The notes under the pieces are model-generated. The model had not been told where the DNA came from. It searched no databases and saw only the letters and a program-made list of their open reading frames with translations. From contig NZ_FOLO01000006.1 of the NCBI RefSeq assembly GCF_900112265.1, positions 124,872 through 188,871 of the forward strand: 64,000 nt of DNA. Reading direction: 5' to 3'. Below, piece by piece: positions 36,286-44,587 of the stretch (its first letter is position 1; every line of letters begins with the position of its first letter). This DNA is from Pseudoalteromonas denitrificans DSM 6059. Lineage in GTDB: Bacteria; Pseudomonadota; Gammaproteobacteria; Enterobacterales; Alteromonadaceae. Position numbers and translations under genes: made by a program.

Positions 36286-36684
36286 CTATTGTCCATTAAG
36301 TGCTTTTTTAAGCCCTTGGATCTTGCCAGTCAAAAATCTGAGACTTGCTTGATACTCTACTGAGTTTTGTACATACAAGTTTCGTTCCACTTGTACATCA
36401 ACTGAATTTCCATCGCCAGTATCTGGCTGTAAAGGATTACGAAACTGCGCATTCGCATTTATTGAATTTGCGTTAATATCAAAATGTTTTTCATGTGTAC
36501 GAACCATAGAACCATTTTGTTTCGACTTTGCTTGATTTAATACAGCTTCAAAATCGAGATCTTTAGCTTTATAACCGGGTGTATCTGCATTAGCGATATT
36601 TGTTGCGATGATTTCTGCACGCTGAGTTCTTGCCATCATAGCACTTGGATGTACGCCAAATGCTTTTTCAAAACTGATTGCCAT
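36286..36684 (-). CDS. flgB: Flagellar proximal rod protein FlgB
   Basis: A 132-residue FlgB with ARTQRAEIIATNIANADTPGYKAKDLDFEAVL (rod N-terminal motif), the RNPLQPDTGDGNSVDVQVER segment, and the helical end SVEYQASLRFLTGKIQGLKKAL. First gene of flgBCDE, with a strong RBS (ggagggg) and a sigma-54 promoter 35 bases upstream. Confidence 0.97.
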   Translation of the reverse strand: MAISFEKAFGVHPSAMMARTQRAEIIATNIANADTPGYKAKDLDFEAVLNQAKSKQNGSMVRTHEKHFDINANSINANAQFRNPLQPDTGDGNSVDVQVERNLYVQNSVEYQASLRFLTGKIQGLKKALNGQ

Positions 36685-36718
36685 AACCCCTCCAAAATTT
36701 TGACTTTAGATAGATACT

Positions 36719-36733
36719 GCAAGGCTTAGGCCA
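36719..36733 (-). promoter_or_regulatory. Sigma-54 promoter of flgBCDE
   Basis: Minus strand TGGCCTAAGCCTTGC: the -24 GG and -12 GC are exactly 10 bases apart and TTGC is intact, while the AC of TGGCAC reads CT. It is 35 bases upstream of the flgB ATG. Confidence 0.82.
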
Positions 36734-36813
36734 AAACACAAACTGACTTTAGATTATATAAAGGGTATTAGTTAGAGAATAAAAATAATAACGATATGAA
36801 TGGGATAGAGAAT

Positions 36814-36846
36814 AAAAGCTAAGCCATTTTTTTTACTTAGCTTTTT
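36814..36846 (-). terminator. Intrinsic terminator after cheV-cheR
   Basis: Stem AAAAGCTAAG / CTTAGCTTTT (10 bp) with a 12-base T-rich loop, flanked by T bases. It is 12 bases past the cheR stop and upstream of the flgB promoter. Confidence 0.8.
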
Positions 36847-36857
36847 AAAAAGTACAA

Positions 36858-37688
36858 CTATTTCTTTTGATATATTATTCCAGGGTTACATCTTATCATT
36901 TCAAAATCATCGTTTAAACCTGTCATAGATTCAGATGCACCTAAAAATAAATAACCTTTCGGGTTCAATGCCTGAGCAAATTGACCAATAATTTTTGATT
37001 TAATTTCAGGGGAAAAATAAATAAGTACATTTCGACAAAAAATGACATCAAACTTACCCATCAAAGCATATGAATCTAATAAGTTCAAATGCCTAAAAGA
37101 TGCCATTTTTCGTGTTGGCTCTACAACCTTTGCCATACCGTGCCCACTATCAACAAAAAACTTTTTTCGTCTTTCGGTAGATAGTCCTCTCGCCAAAGCT
37201 AAAGAGTCGTATTCTGCATTTTTACATAAATCCAACATAGTGTTGGAAATATCAGTACCAACGATTTGCACTCCCATAGATAAACAGCCCGGACTTTTTG
37301 CTTGATATTCTGTCGTTGTCATAGCAATAGAATAAGGTTCTTGTCCTGAAGAGCTCGCTGCTGACCATATTTTTACTGGGCGTCTTAAAGTTTTAAATTC
37401 AGGAAAAACTTTATTTTTCAAGAGTTCAAAAGGATATTGATCTCTAAACCACAAAGTTTCATTTGTTGTCATTGCATCAACAACTGCGGCACGTAGTTGC
37501 CGCTCCCGAGGACTCAAAGTTTTATTTACCAATTCTGATAATGTATCAACTTCAAAACGAGACATTAAGGGTGCTAATCGACTTTTAACCAAGTACAATT
37601 TGTTATCACCCAGAACAATACCGCACTGTTGCTCTAAAAAAGTACGAAATTTATTATACTCGTGCTGTTCTAAGTGTTTATTAGCCAA
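36858..37688 (-). CDS. cheR: Chemotaxis protein methyltransferase CheR
   Basis: A 276-residue CheR, which methylates glutamates on chemoreceptors with SAM. It has the N-terminal helical domain (YNKFRTFLEQQCGIVLGDNK), the MTTNETLWFRDQYPFE signature, KIWSAASSSGQEPYSIAM (SAM motif I region) and FDVIFCRNVLIYFSPEIK. The start is TTG at 37688 with agg about 10 bases upstream; no in-frame ATG fits the full N-terminal domain. It follows cheV by 35 bases, the arrangement known next to flgB in Vibrio and Alteromonadales. Confidence 0.95.
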   Translation of the reverse strand: MANKHLEQHEYNKFRTFLEQQCGIVLGDNKLYLVKSRLAPLMSRFEVDTLSELVNKTLSPRERQLRAAVVDAMTTNETLWFRDQYPFELLKNKVFPEFKTLRRPVKIWSAASSSGQEPYSIAMTTTEYQAKSPGCLSMGVQIVGTDISNTMLDLCKNAEYDSLALARGLSTERRKKFFVDSGHGMAKVVEPTRKMASFRHLNLLDSYALMGKFDVIFCRNVLIYFSPEIKSKIIGQFAQALNPKGYLFLGASESMTGLNDDFEMIRCNPGIIYQKK

Positions 37689-37723
37689 ATTTGATATACC
37701 TACAGTTTATTTTCAGTTTAAAA

Positions 37724-38656
37724 TCAATCACAATGTACCCATTTTTTAACTGCAGCGGCTAATTCATCGGGGTTAAATTTAGCAATGAAGTCATCTGCAC
37801 CTACTTTTTCAATCATAGCTTGATTAAAAACGCCACTTAAAGATGTGTGTAAAATTACATGTAAAGGCGCCAACCTAGGATCAGCTTTAATTTCAGCAGT
37901 TAAAGTATAACCATCCATTTCAGGCATCTCGACATCAGAGATTAACAAAGCGATTCGATCTGTAATATCTGTTTTACAATCTTGCTCTACTATTTCTCTC
38001 AACCTTACTAATGCTTCTTTACCATTCTTTGCTAATTCAGTTTGAATACCTAAAGGTTCTAATGCTCTTTTTATTTGATTACGAGCTACGGCGGAATCAT
38101 CAGCAATAAAAATGATCCTCTCACCTAAATCCTGCTGCATTTCACCATCAGCCATAATCTCAGTACTTACATCAGTATCTACAGGGCAGATATCACTTAA
38201 TATTTTTTCAACATCTAATATTTCTACTAACTCTTTTTCAATTTCAGTAACCGCCGTAAGATAAGAATCTCGGCCAGACCCTGATGGTGGAGGTAAAATG
38301 GACTCCCAATTCATATTAACAATACGCTCTACCGAACCAACTAAAAACCCCTGAACAGAACGATTATACTCTGCAATGATAATAAAGCTGTTTTCGATAT
38401 CATCTATGGGGTTACCTCCTATTGCCATTGATAAATCAATAACAGAAATAGTATGCCCACGAATATGAGCAACACCTCTAATATACGAATTTGATTTAGG
38501 TAATGAAGTTAAGCGAGGGCACTGTAAAACCTCTCTCACTTTAAATACATTAATACCAAACCGCTGACTGCCTCTTAGCTTAAATAATAATAATTCAAGT
38601 CTATTTTGACCAACTAATTGTGTTCGTTGATTGACTGAGTCTAAAATGCCCGCCAT
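37724..38656 (-). CDS. cheV: Chemotaxis coupling/response-regulator protein CheV
   Basis: A 310-residue CheV. The N-terminal CheW-like domain (ELLLFKLRGSQRFGINVFKVREVLQCP..., GVAHIRGHTISVIDL) links receptors to CheA, and the C-terminal receiver domain has ADDSAVARNQIKRAL, phosphoacceptor D241 in ISDVEMPEMDGY, then HTSLSG. RBS aggag. Divergent from flgA. No sigma-54 or sigma-28 site was found on its side of the intergenic region. Confidence 0.96.
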   Translation of the reverse strand: MAGILDSVNQRTQLVGQNRLELLLFKLRGSQRFGINVFKVREVLQCPRLTSLPKSNSYIRGVAHIRGHTISVIDLSMAIGGNPIDDIENSFIIIAEYNRSVQGFLVGSVERIVNMNWESILPPPSGSGRDSYLTAVTEIEKELVEILDVEKILSDICPVDTDVSTEIMADGEMQQDLGERIIFIADDSAVARNQIKRALEPLGIQTELAKNGKEALVRLREIVEQDCKTDITDRIALLISDVEMPEMDGYTLTAEIKADPRLAPLHVILHTSLSGVFNQAMIEKVGADDFIAKFNPDELAAAVKKWVHCD

Positions 38657-38686
38657 TTCAATCTCCTGAATGAAAAGCTAAATATT

Positions 38687-38701
38687 CGGAATGATTTTTG
38701 C
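38687..38701 (+). promoter_or_regulatory. Sigma-54 promoter of flgA
   Basis: Plus strand CGGAATGATTTTTGC: GG and GC 10 bases apart with intact TTGC. It overlaps an upstream ATG of the flgA frame (38691), showing that this ATG cannot be the start and that flgA begins at 38802. Confidence 0.75.
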
Positions 38702-38801
38702 TTTCATTGAAAATATAAGTAAATTTATATACAGCAAGCGTCTGATTATTGACGCAAAATATTTATACCCTGTTTTCAACATAAAGCATAGTAGAAACAT
38801 A

Positions 38802-39512
38802 ATGAGTTTGTTTAAAAAAAATCATCATAAGTTTATTTTTTTCATGTTATTGGCATTATTATCGAATAATATTGCAGCTAAGATCTATTCTAAAAACGAA
38901 TTACAGCTATTAGCCATCAACTACGTGAAACAACATCTACCAGAATTAAGCGAAGGAAAAAGAGAGTTATCTGCTCTTTCTCTTGATTCCAGGATCCCAG
39001 ATAAAAATTGTGAAACGCAATTATTAATTAATTCAGCCAGATCTCAAAGAAGTAATCGGCAAAGTACAATACAAATTAAGTGTTTAGATGAAAAAAAATG
39101 GCATATTTATGTTCAAGTTAAAATTATCGAATTATCATCAATTGTAGTGATAAATAAAAACATAATAAAAGGAGAAATAATCTCCAAAGAACACTTAAGT
39201 ATGCAATCAAAACAAAAACATTTAATTCGAAATCAATACTTAGATAAAAATGACATACAATATTTAATCGGAAGTCGTAGTAAACGTAATATTAAAAATG
39301 GTTCTGCGATTACTTATAATCAAGTTTGCATGGTTTGTAAGGGAGACAAAGTTACTATTTTTGCAAAATTTAAAGGATTAAGTGTAAAAACAACTGGTTT
39401 TGCACTTCAAGATGGTATTTTAGATCAAAGAATATCAGTTAAAAATGCCAAGTCTGGCAAGACGTTACACGTTAAAGTATTAGGTGTTGATAGAGTACAA
39501 GTAAGTATTTAA
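38802..39512 (+). CDS. flgA: Flagellar P-ring assembly chaperone FlgA
   Basis: A 236-residue FlgA from the ATG at 38802, which puts a signal peptide (HKFIFFMLLALLSNNIAA) at the N-terminus. The C-terminal part has the SAF/FlgA-type fold: VVINKNIIKGEIISKEHL, then GSRSKRNIKNGSAI, VCMVCKGDKVTIFAKFKGLSVKTTGFALQDG, and VKVLGVDRVQVS at the end. It is a periplasmic chaperone for FlgI. The frame is open to 38691, but that region holds the sigma-54 promoter. flgM follows after 70 bases with its own sigma-28 promoter. Confidence 0.93.
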   Translation: MSLFKKNHHKFIFFMLLALLSNNIAAKIYSKNELQLLAINYVKQHLPELSEGKRELSALSLDSRIPDKNCETQLLINSARSQRSNRQSTIQIKCLDEKKWHIYVQVKIIELSSIVVINKNIIKGEIISKEHLSMQSKQKHLIRNQYLDKNDIQYLIGSRSKRNIKNGSAITYNQVCMVCKGDKVTIFAKFKGLSVKTTGFALQDGILDQRISVKNAKSGKTLHVKVLGVDRVQVSI

Positions 39513-39521
39513 TATATATGC

Positions 39522-39548
39522 TAAACTATTTAATTAATTGGCCGATAA
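39522..39548 (+). promoter_or_regulatory. Sigma-28 (FliA) promoter of flgM
   Basis: TAAACTAT, 11 bases, GCCGATAA. The -10 is a perfect match to the FliA consensus and the spacing is exact. FlgM is the anti-sigma-28 factor, so this is the expected negative feedback loop. Confidence 0.92.
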
Positions 39549-39582
39549 TTATAGTAATGAAATTTTTTGGGCGGACTGTCTC

Positions 39583-39897
39583 ATGGTTAATCAAGTAAAC
39601 AAAGGTAATCAACAAAATATTACCTATACAAAACAACAACAGCTCAACGTAAATAAAGATGTTGCGGCAGCCCAAAAGCAACCGGCAACATTAGCAAAAA
39701 CAACAACTGATTCAGTAAACCTGACACCTCAGGCACAACAATTAAGAGGTTTGCATGAAAAAGCAGAACAATCTTCAGGTTTTGACAGCAAAAAAGTAAG
39801 TGAATTAAAAAAAGCAATTAGCGAAGGTAATTATCAACTCAATGCTGAAAAATTAGCTGAAAACATCGCTAAATTTGAATTTGATTTATATGGTTAG
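39583..39897 (+). CDS. flgM: Anti-sigma-28 factor FlgM
   Basis: A 104-residue FlgM starting MVNQVNKGN at 39583. The sigma-28-binding C-terminal half is recognisable: TTDSVNLTPQAQQLRGL (the D-x-V-x-L-T motif) and KKVSELKKAISEGNYQLNAEKLAENIAKFE. It holds FliA inactive until the hook is complete and is then exported. An ATG at 39538 in the same frame lies inside the sigma-28 -10 element and is not usable. flgN begins 7 bases after the stop. Confidence 0.93.
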   Translation: MVNQVNKGNQQNITYTKQQQLNVNKDVAAAQKQPATLAKTTTDSVNLTPQAQQLRGLHEKAEQSSGFDSKKVSELKKAISEGNYQLNAEKLAENIAKFEFDLYG

Positions 39898-39904
39898 TGA
39901 AATT

Positions 39905-40342
39905 ATGGAAAATGAACAGGTAATTGCAAGTATTCAACAGTCTTTGGTTGCTCAAAAGAAGAACCTAAGCTCGTTATGGCAAACATTGCAAAATGAGTTA
40001 GAAGCTATTAATACTAGAGATGGTGATAAATTAGAAAGTACAGCCAAAGAAAAACTTATTATTTTAGAAGAAATATCAAAAATAGATAAAAAACTTTCCG
40101 ACTTTTCATTAAATAAGTTTAAAAAAATATTGCCAAATATTGATGACGACATAAAAAATATCAACGAACAATTAACAAATTGCAAGCAACAAAACGATAT
40201 TAATACCCATGCAGCTCACCAAACTCAAGTAGCAGTTAAAAAAGTAACAGAGATCTTACTAGGATCAATAAAGTCAATTACATATGACAAAAAAGGTTTA
40301 TCACAATCTGGTAACCTACTAGGTAAAAGCATAAAAGCATAA
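39905..40342 (+). CDS. flgN: Flagellar export chaperone FlgN
   Basis: About 145 residues, all-helical, of the FlgN family (IASIQQSLVAQKKNLSSLWQTLQNELEAINTRDGDKLESTAKEKLIILEEISKIDKK is the typical coil). I chose the ATG at 39905, giving MENEQ, in place of upstream in-frame ATGs at 39875 and 39890, which overlap or abut flgM. FlgN chaperones FlgK and FlgL for export. It closes the flgMN operon. Confidence 0.88.
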   Translation: MENEQVIASIQQSLVAQKKNLSSLWQTLQNELEAINTRDGDKLESTAKEKLIILEEISKIDKKLSDFSLNKFKKILPNIDDDIKNINEQLTNCKQQNDINTHAAHQTQVAVKKVTEILLGSIKSITYDKKGLSQSGNLLGKSIKA

Positions 40343-40438
40343 AAGCATTACTTAACAACGGCAATAAAACTAAAATTCAACGAAACTTAAAGTTACTCTC
40401 CTTTTATTTTTCTATCTTCTGACTTTTAATCAATAATA

Positions 40439-40479
40439 AAACCATAAGTAATTCATCCTATAAAATATACTTATGGTTT
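40439..40479 (-). terminator. Bidirectional terminator between flgN and a convergent gene
   Basis: Stem AAACCATAAGTA / TACTTATGGTTT (12 bp, 17-base loop) with a T-rich tail on the minus strand. It lies between the two convergent stops and could serve both strands. Confidence 0.65.
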
Positions 40480-40493
40480 AGTCAAAAGCGACC

Positions 40494-41150
40494 TTATAGT
40501 GGTTTACTATTTGAGTCTGATGGGTGAGTACCCGCTTGATATTCTTCAAACGCAGTATAACCATCAAGATCTCTATCTGAGTCTGCATCCGTTGCGTCTG
40601 AATCAGATAGGTTTCTTAAAGTTTCAAACCAACCAGGTAAACCATCGGAATCGTTATCATCTGTTGTTGCAAAATTAGGAGTTAAAATGAGATTCACTAA
40701 CTTACTAGACTGTGTAAAATCAGCATTATAAAGTTCAATTTTAGCTCTCAAAGTAGAGTTTAGTACTGGTACATCTGGTGTCGTTGGATTCCATTGTTGA
40801 GAGCGGCCACAATTCAATTGTTTAAATGCTTGACTGCTACTGCCATTATAAAGTGAAATTCTACAGCTCACACTTCTTAAATCACCATAAGAAATAGCGA
40901 CAAAAGCAGCTAATTGATTATAATCTGCTTCCTTAGAAAAGGTTTTCCATAAAGTTTTTCTTTGACCTTGATTAAGAAACATACTAGTTCTGTAAGTACT
41001 GGTAACTAAAGAAGGTCGATCTGCGGATACTGATGAAATAGTTGAAGAGTTTAATAACTCCGGAATAACAACTTCATTACTTACTGCGCTAGCTGATAAA
41101 GAACTAAATGTAAGTAAGCTTGCAATTGACAATGATAAGATTCGTTTCAT
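40494..41150 (-). CDS. Secreted protein with C-terminal Asp-rich calcium-binding-like segment
   Basis: A 218-residue protein with a clear Sec signal peptide (MKRILSLSIASLLTFSSLSASA). The C-terminal 50 residues hold Asp-rich repeats (DDNDSDGLPGWFE, DSDATDADSDRDLDGYTAFEEY, GTHPSDSNS) typical of calcium-binding thrombospondin type 3 or dockerin/EF-hand-like ends of secreted proteins. The middle is unrecognised. It lies between flgN and flgP, but nothing in the sequence ties it to flagella. No function assigned. Confidence 0.7.
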   Translation of the reverse strand: MKRILSLSIASLLTFSSLSASAVSNEVVIPELLNSSTISSVSADRPSLVTSTYRTSMFLNQGQRKTLWKTFSKEADYNQLAAFVAISYGDLRSVSCRISLYNGSSSQAFKQLNCGRSQQWNPTTPDVPVLNSTLRAKIELYNADFTQSSKLVNLILTPNFATTDDNDSDGLPGWFETLRNLSDSDATDADSDRDLDGYTAFEEYQAGTHPSDSNSKPL

Positions 41151-41429
41151 TTTTTACAAAGGCTAAATTATCAATATGTAAAAATTGACTATTTAGACCA
41201 TCCTTTTGTTTACTGGATAATAATTAAGTCATGAATAATTAAACATAACTCCAACACTAAACTGTTTAAACGTAACAACTTAGTACCAGTAAAATATAGT
41301 TAGATAAAACATCAGTCAATTTATTTTTACCGATTCAAGGAAAAACTTTCCTAAAGCCAAGTAATCTAACCATAAAGACTTAGAGAGATAACTCTAATTT
41401 TTAAAAGCCAATTATTTACAACTTAAGAA

Positions 41430-41885
41430 TCAGTAATAAGTAATTTTTTTCACTGTTCTTGGTTTTACTTGGCCAATATACAAATCATGAACCAACTTCA
41501 TATCAAGTTCTAGTTCAGTGGCATAACTATCCCCCACAGCATAACTTTTAATAACTTTAGCACCTCGTACAGCCCCTTGTACTTTTGAATTTAATGTATC
41601 ATTAGTTGTGATCATACCTCGAACAGATGCATTCGCAGTTATCTGTTGACCATAAACCTGTTCAGCTAACTCTCTATACGCTTCAAGTTTAGAGGCTTTA
41701 ATAGCAAGGATTTCCTTCTGCTGTTGATTTTTACCCGGTTGTAAACTAATTGGTGCATACCCAACTGCTTTTAATATAGGATAACTATCGGGTTCCTGAT
41801 AAGCATATTCAATATGTTTATCAAATACATTAGCGCAACCGCTAAGTAGCAGTATAAAACAAATTATAATCAAAGGTTTCTTCAT
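41430..41885 (-). CDS. flgP: Flagellar outer-membrane lipoprotein FlgP
   Basis: About 151 residues from the MKK start at 41885: lipoprotein signal with lipobox LLSGC, then the LPP20/FlgP domain (ILKAVGYAPISLQPGKNQQQKEILAIKASKLEAYRELAEQVYGQQ). FlgP forms an outer-membrane disk below the flagellar H ring in Vibrio and Campylobacter. Divergent from flgT with a sigma-54 promoter on each side. In Vibrio flgO precedes flgP; here it does not. The frame also opens 12 bases earlier (MAGI), with no better RBS. Confidence 0.9.
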   Translation of the reverse strand: MKKPLIIICFILLLSGCANVFDKHIEYAYQEPDSYPILKAVGYAPISLQPGKNQQQKEILAIKASKLEAYRELAEQVYGQQITANASVRGMITTNDTLNSKVQGAVRGAKVIKSYAVGDSYATELELDMKLVHDLYIGQVKPRTVKKITYY

Positions 41886-41931
41886 AATGCCAGCCATTTT
41901 ATAAGGTGATTAATTTAATCTTAACGTACAT

Positions 41932-41946
41932 GCACATTATATGCCC
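41932..41946 (-). promoter_or_regulatory. Sigma-54 promoter of flgP
   Basis: Minus strand GGGCATATAATGTGC: GG-N10-GC spacing and GGCA core kept, TTGC reads GTGC. It is 47 bases upstream of the flgP start. Confidence 0.7.
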
Positions 41947-41969
41947 ATTTTTACCTTTGCTTTCACCCT

Positions 41970-41984
41970 TGGTATAACAATTGC
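41970..41984 (+). promoter_or_regulatory. Sigma-54 promoter of flgT
   Basis: Plus strand TGGTATAACAATTGC, a good match to TGGCAC-N5-TTGC. It lies inside the open frame upstream of flgT, so flgT begins at 42043, 58 bases on, not at the first ATG at 41941. Confidence 0.85.
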
Positions 41985-42042
41985 TTTATGTAAAACTTCA
42001 TGGTTTATTATTTTAGATCAAATAAATATTAGAGAGTTTTTT

Positions 42043-43221
42043 ATGTACAAATTTTTGTGTTTATTTTTCTTATACTTTCCTTTACTTTCCCAAGCTCAAT
42101 GGTATGAATCAACAGGACAATCTCAAGTTAGAGATGGTGATAACAATAGTGCAAAAAACAGAGCAATAGAGGATGCAATAAAACAAGCTCTTATATTTGC
42201 GGGAGCATCGGTATCAAGCATACAAACAGTTGCTAATGGTGTAATGACACAAGAGCAAACACATATTAGCTCTCATGGTGAAATTGAAAGAATAGAGCTA
42301 ATAGATGAAGTTTATTCTAAAGATACAGTGTCTGTGACTTTACGTTTAGATATCTTTGCAAATGAACAACAATGTTTTGCTTCAGAATTTAAAAAAAGTT
42401 TAGCTATCACTCAAGTACAAATGCCCAACAGAGAACATGCCCGAACAGGTCAAATTTTTGACATAAATAAAATATTTGGCGAAAAGATTTTCAAATCAAT
42501 AAAGTTAGCCGACAGAGCGATAACTCCAAGACCGTATTACCAACATGCAATAAGAACCGAAGAGTTTTTTAACCAACATTATAACTTTAACCCTAGAATC
42601 ATTGAGCAATTGGCTCATAAAAGTGATAGTCAATATGTTTTAATATCTAAAATTAAAGATATTTCTATGGGTGAAAAACAAAATTCAGAATTCATGTTTT
42701 GGCAGTCAAATCGCTTTGAACGTTTTTTTGGGTATGAACTTATTCTTTTTAATGCTTTAACTCAAGAAATTGTAATGCAGAAAGATTACTCGACAAGTGG
42801 AATTTGGCGATTCAAAAAAACAGCTAGAGTCGATGTGAAAAGTCAAAAATTTTGGCATTCAGAATATGGGCAATCAATTAATAATTTGTCAAATCAAATC
42901 AGCCTTGATTTACAAGAAAAATTATCTTGTCTACCTCTACAAGGTCAAATAAAACATATAAAAGAAAATACAATTACTTTTAATTTAGGCAAAGAGCATG
43001 GTGTTAAAAAAGGGCAGTCATTTTCAATCGCATATCAATCATATTTTACAGATCCTGAAGGCAATAAGCAGCCATATATAATTACAAGCGCTAATCAAGT
43101 TAGAGTTAATCAAGTTTATACTCGCAGCGCCATAGCAAATAGTATCGGTGATAAATTACTCGCCAATATTCAAACAAGTGATATCGTACTTTTAGTCGAA
43201 CTTAAAGAGCCTGAGTTATAA
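42043..43221 (+). CDS. flgT: Flagellar H-ring assembly protein FlgT
   Basis: A 392-residue FlgT from the ATG at 42043, which begins with a signal peptide (YKFLCLFFLYFPLLSQAQ) cleaved before WYESTGQ. The N-terminal domain has the conserved GQSQVRDGDNNSAKNRAIEDAIKQALIFAGASVSS, then the middle domain (SQYVLISKIKDIS..) and the C-terminal beta-barrel like domain (FNLGKEHGVKKGQSFSI). It builds the periplasmic H ring of sodium-driven polar flagella. RBS agagag. Divergent from flgP. Confidence 0.93.
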   Translation: MYKFLCLFFLYFPLLSQAQWYESTGQSQVRDGDNNSAKNRAIEDAIKQALIFAGASVSSIQTVANGVMTQEQTHISSHGEIERIELIDEVYSKDTVSVTLRLDIFANEQQCFASEFKKSLAITQVQMPNREHARTGQIFDINKIFGEKIFKSIKLADRAITPRPYYQHAIRTEEFFNQHYNFNPRIIEQLAHKSDSQYVLISKIKDISMGEKQNSEFMFWQSNRFERFFGYELILFNALTQEIVMQKDYSTSGIWRFKKTARVDVKSQKFWHSEYGQSINNLSNQISLDLQEKLSCLPLQGQIKHIKENTITFNLGKEHGVKKGQSFSIAYQSYFTDPEGNKQPYIITSANQVRVNQVYTRSAIANSIGDKLLANIQTSDIVLLVELKEPEL

Positions 43222-43399
43222 GTAACATTTCCTAATTTAACATTGCAATAAAACACTTAACTAATCATTAAAACAATGGCTATTTTGAATTCAATCTATT
43301 TTATAGATTGCGTTGATAACTACAATCAATTAGACCTATTATAAAATTTAAGCAATACTGAACTCAGACGATAAATCAGACTAACTTATAAGGTTCATT

Positions 43400-44128
43400 A
43401 TGCTCAATAATATTGAAGGTCACACAATTCCAAGTATCACATTTCCAATGCGTAAAAATGATGACTGGATTACACTATCAACAAATGAACTATTTAAAAA
43501 TAAAACCGTTGTTGTATTTTCATTACCAGGTGCTTTTACACCAACATGCTCATCAACTCACCTACCTAGATTTAATGAGTTAGCTGCTACTTTCAAAGAA
43601 AATGGCGTTGATGAAATAATATGTATTTCAGTAAACGATACATTTGTGATGAATGCTTGGGCTGCTAATCAAGAAGCTGAAAACATTCAATTGATACCTG
43701 ATGGAAATGGTGAATTTACTGATAGCATGGGCATGTTAGTTGATAAGTCAGACATAGGGTTTGGTAAGCGTAGTTGGCGTTATTCAATGTTAGTCAAAAA
43801 TGGCGTAATTGATAAAATGTTCATTGAAGCAGATGTACCCGGAGACCCATTTGAAGTATCAGATGCCGATACCATGTTGAATTACATCAACCCAAATCAA
43901 AAACCAGTAGAAGCAATTTCAATTTTTACAAAACCTGGTTGTCAATTTTGTCAAAAAGCTAAAACCTTATTAAAAGAAAAAGGCTTAACTTTTGAAGAAA
44001 TCGCACTAGGGAAAGATGCATCAATTACAAGTATAAAAGCAATCACAGGCAAAGATACTGTGCCTCAAATCTTTATTTCGGGTAAACATATTGGTGGTTC
44101 AGAAGAGTTAATTACGTATCTAACTTAA
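43400..44128 (+). CDS. Hybrid peroxiredoxin-glutaredoxin
   Basis: A 242-residue fusion. Residues 1-160 are a Prx5-type peroxiredoxin with peroxidatic C50 in PGAFTPTCSSTHLP. Residues about 170-242 are a glutaredoxin with CQFC (C181, C184) in TKPGCQFCQKAK and the TVPQIFISGKHIGG substrate loop. It reduces peroxides with electrons from glutathione, as in the Haemophilus Prx/Grx hybrid. Stands alone between flagellar and fimbrial loci. No OxyR-like site was recognised in the 178 bases upstream. Confidence 0.94.
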   Translation: MLNNIEGHTIPSITFPMRKNDDWITLSTNELFKNKTVVVFSLPGAFTPTCSSTHLPRFNELAATFKENGVDEIICISVNDTFVMNAWAANQEAENIQLIPDGNGEFTDSMGMLVDKSDIGFGKRSWRYSMLVKNGVIDKMFIEADVPGDPFEVSDADTMLNYINPNQKPVEAISIFTKPGCQFCQKAKTLLKEKGLTFEEIALGKDASITSIKAITGKDTVPQIFISGKHIGGSEELITYLT

Positions 44129-44163
44129 TAAGAATAGTTTCATATTTTTTATTAAGTTAGATA
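44117..44163 (+). terminator. Inverted repeat over the Prx-Grx stop codon
   Basis: A 15-bp inverted repeat TATCTAACTTAATAA / TTATTAAGTTAGATA with a 17-base T-rich loop, starting inside the last codons. No T-run follows the 3' arm. Possible terminator or mRNA 3'-end hairpin. Confidence 0.45.
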
Positions 44164-44185
44164 TTACTTTAAAATTCCAAATGAA

Positions 44186-44220
44186 ATAATTATTGCTCTC
44201 TATCAATGAGCAATAATTAT
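44186..44220 (+). terminator. Second hairpin downstream of the Prx-Grx gene
   Basis: A perfect 13-bp stem ATAATTATTGCTC / GAGCAATAATTAT with a 9-base loop. No T tract follows; probable 3'-end hairpin. Confidence 0.45.
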
Positions 44221-44587
44221 GAAAAGATTTATACAAAAAAGACTATCGTTAATCTATCCATTTACACATAGCTTCAGTGCTAGAATTATTTCTCCCTAAA
44301 AGTTCATTCAAAATAGAAACTACCAAGCCTCTTTGTTGATACGAATTATAAATTCAACGTCGATTTAGTAAAGCGAGAACGTAAAAATTATAAATGTAGT
44401 AGAAGTTCATAAGGTTTGAATTCACTTGAAAATCAGGTCGTCAAATACTGATATCATATAAAATAATTTGCAAATGCATTTTAGTGAAGCTTCCATTGTG
44501 GAGCATTAATAAAATAGCATTCAGACTAACAATAAATTTTTTATAAGTAATAATTAAAACCAATATTATTTATATAGAATACATTTT
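44221..44587. other. Noncoding region before the TPR-methyltransferase gene
   Basis: About 370 AT-rich bases without a supported gene, RNA or recognisable promoter. I see no repeat beyond the hairpins just upstream. Confidence 0.5.

Noticed and set aside
38657..38801. Possible sigma-28 site for cheV (TCCGAATA on the minus strand)
   Set aside because: No -35 element at 11-base spacing and a poor -10 match.
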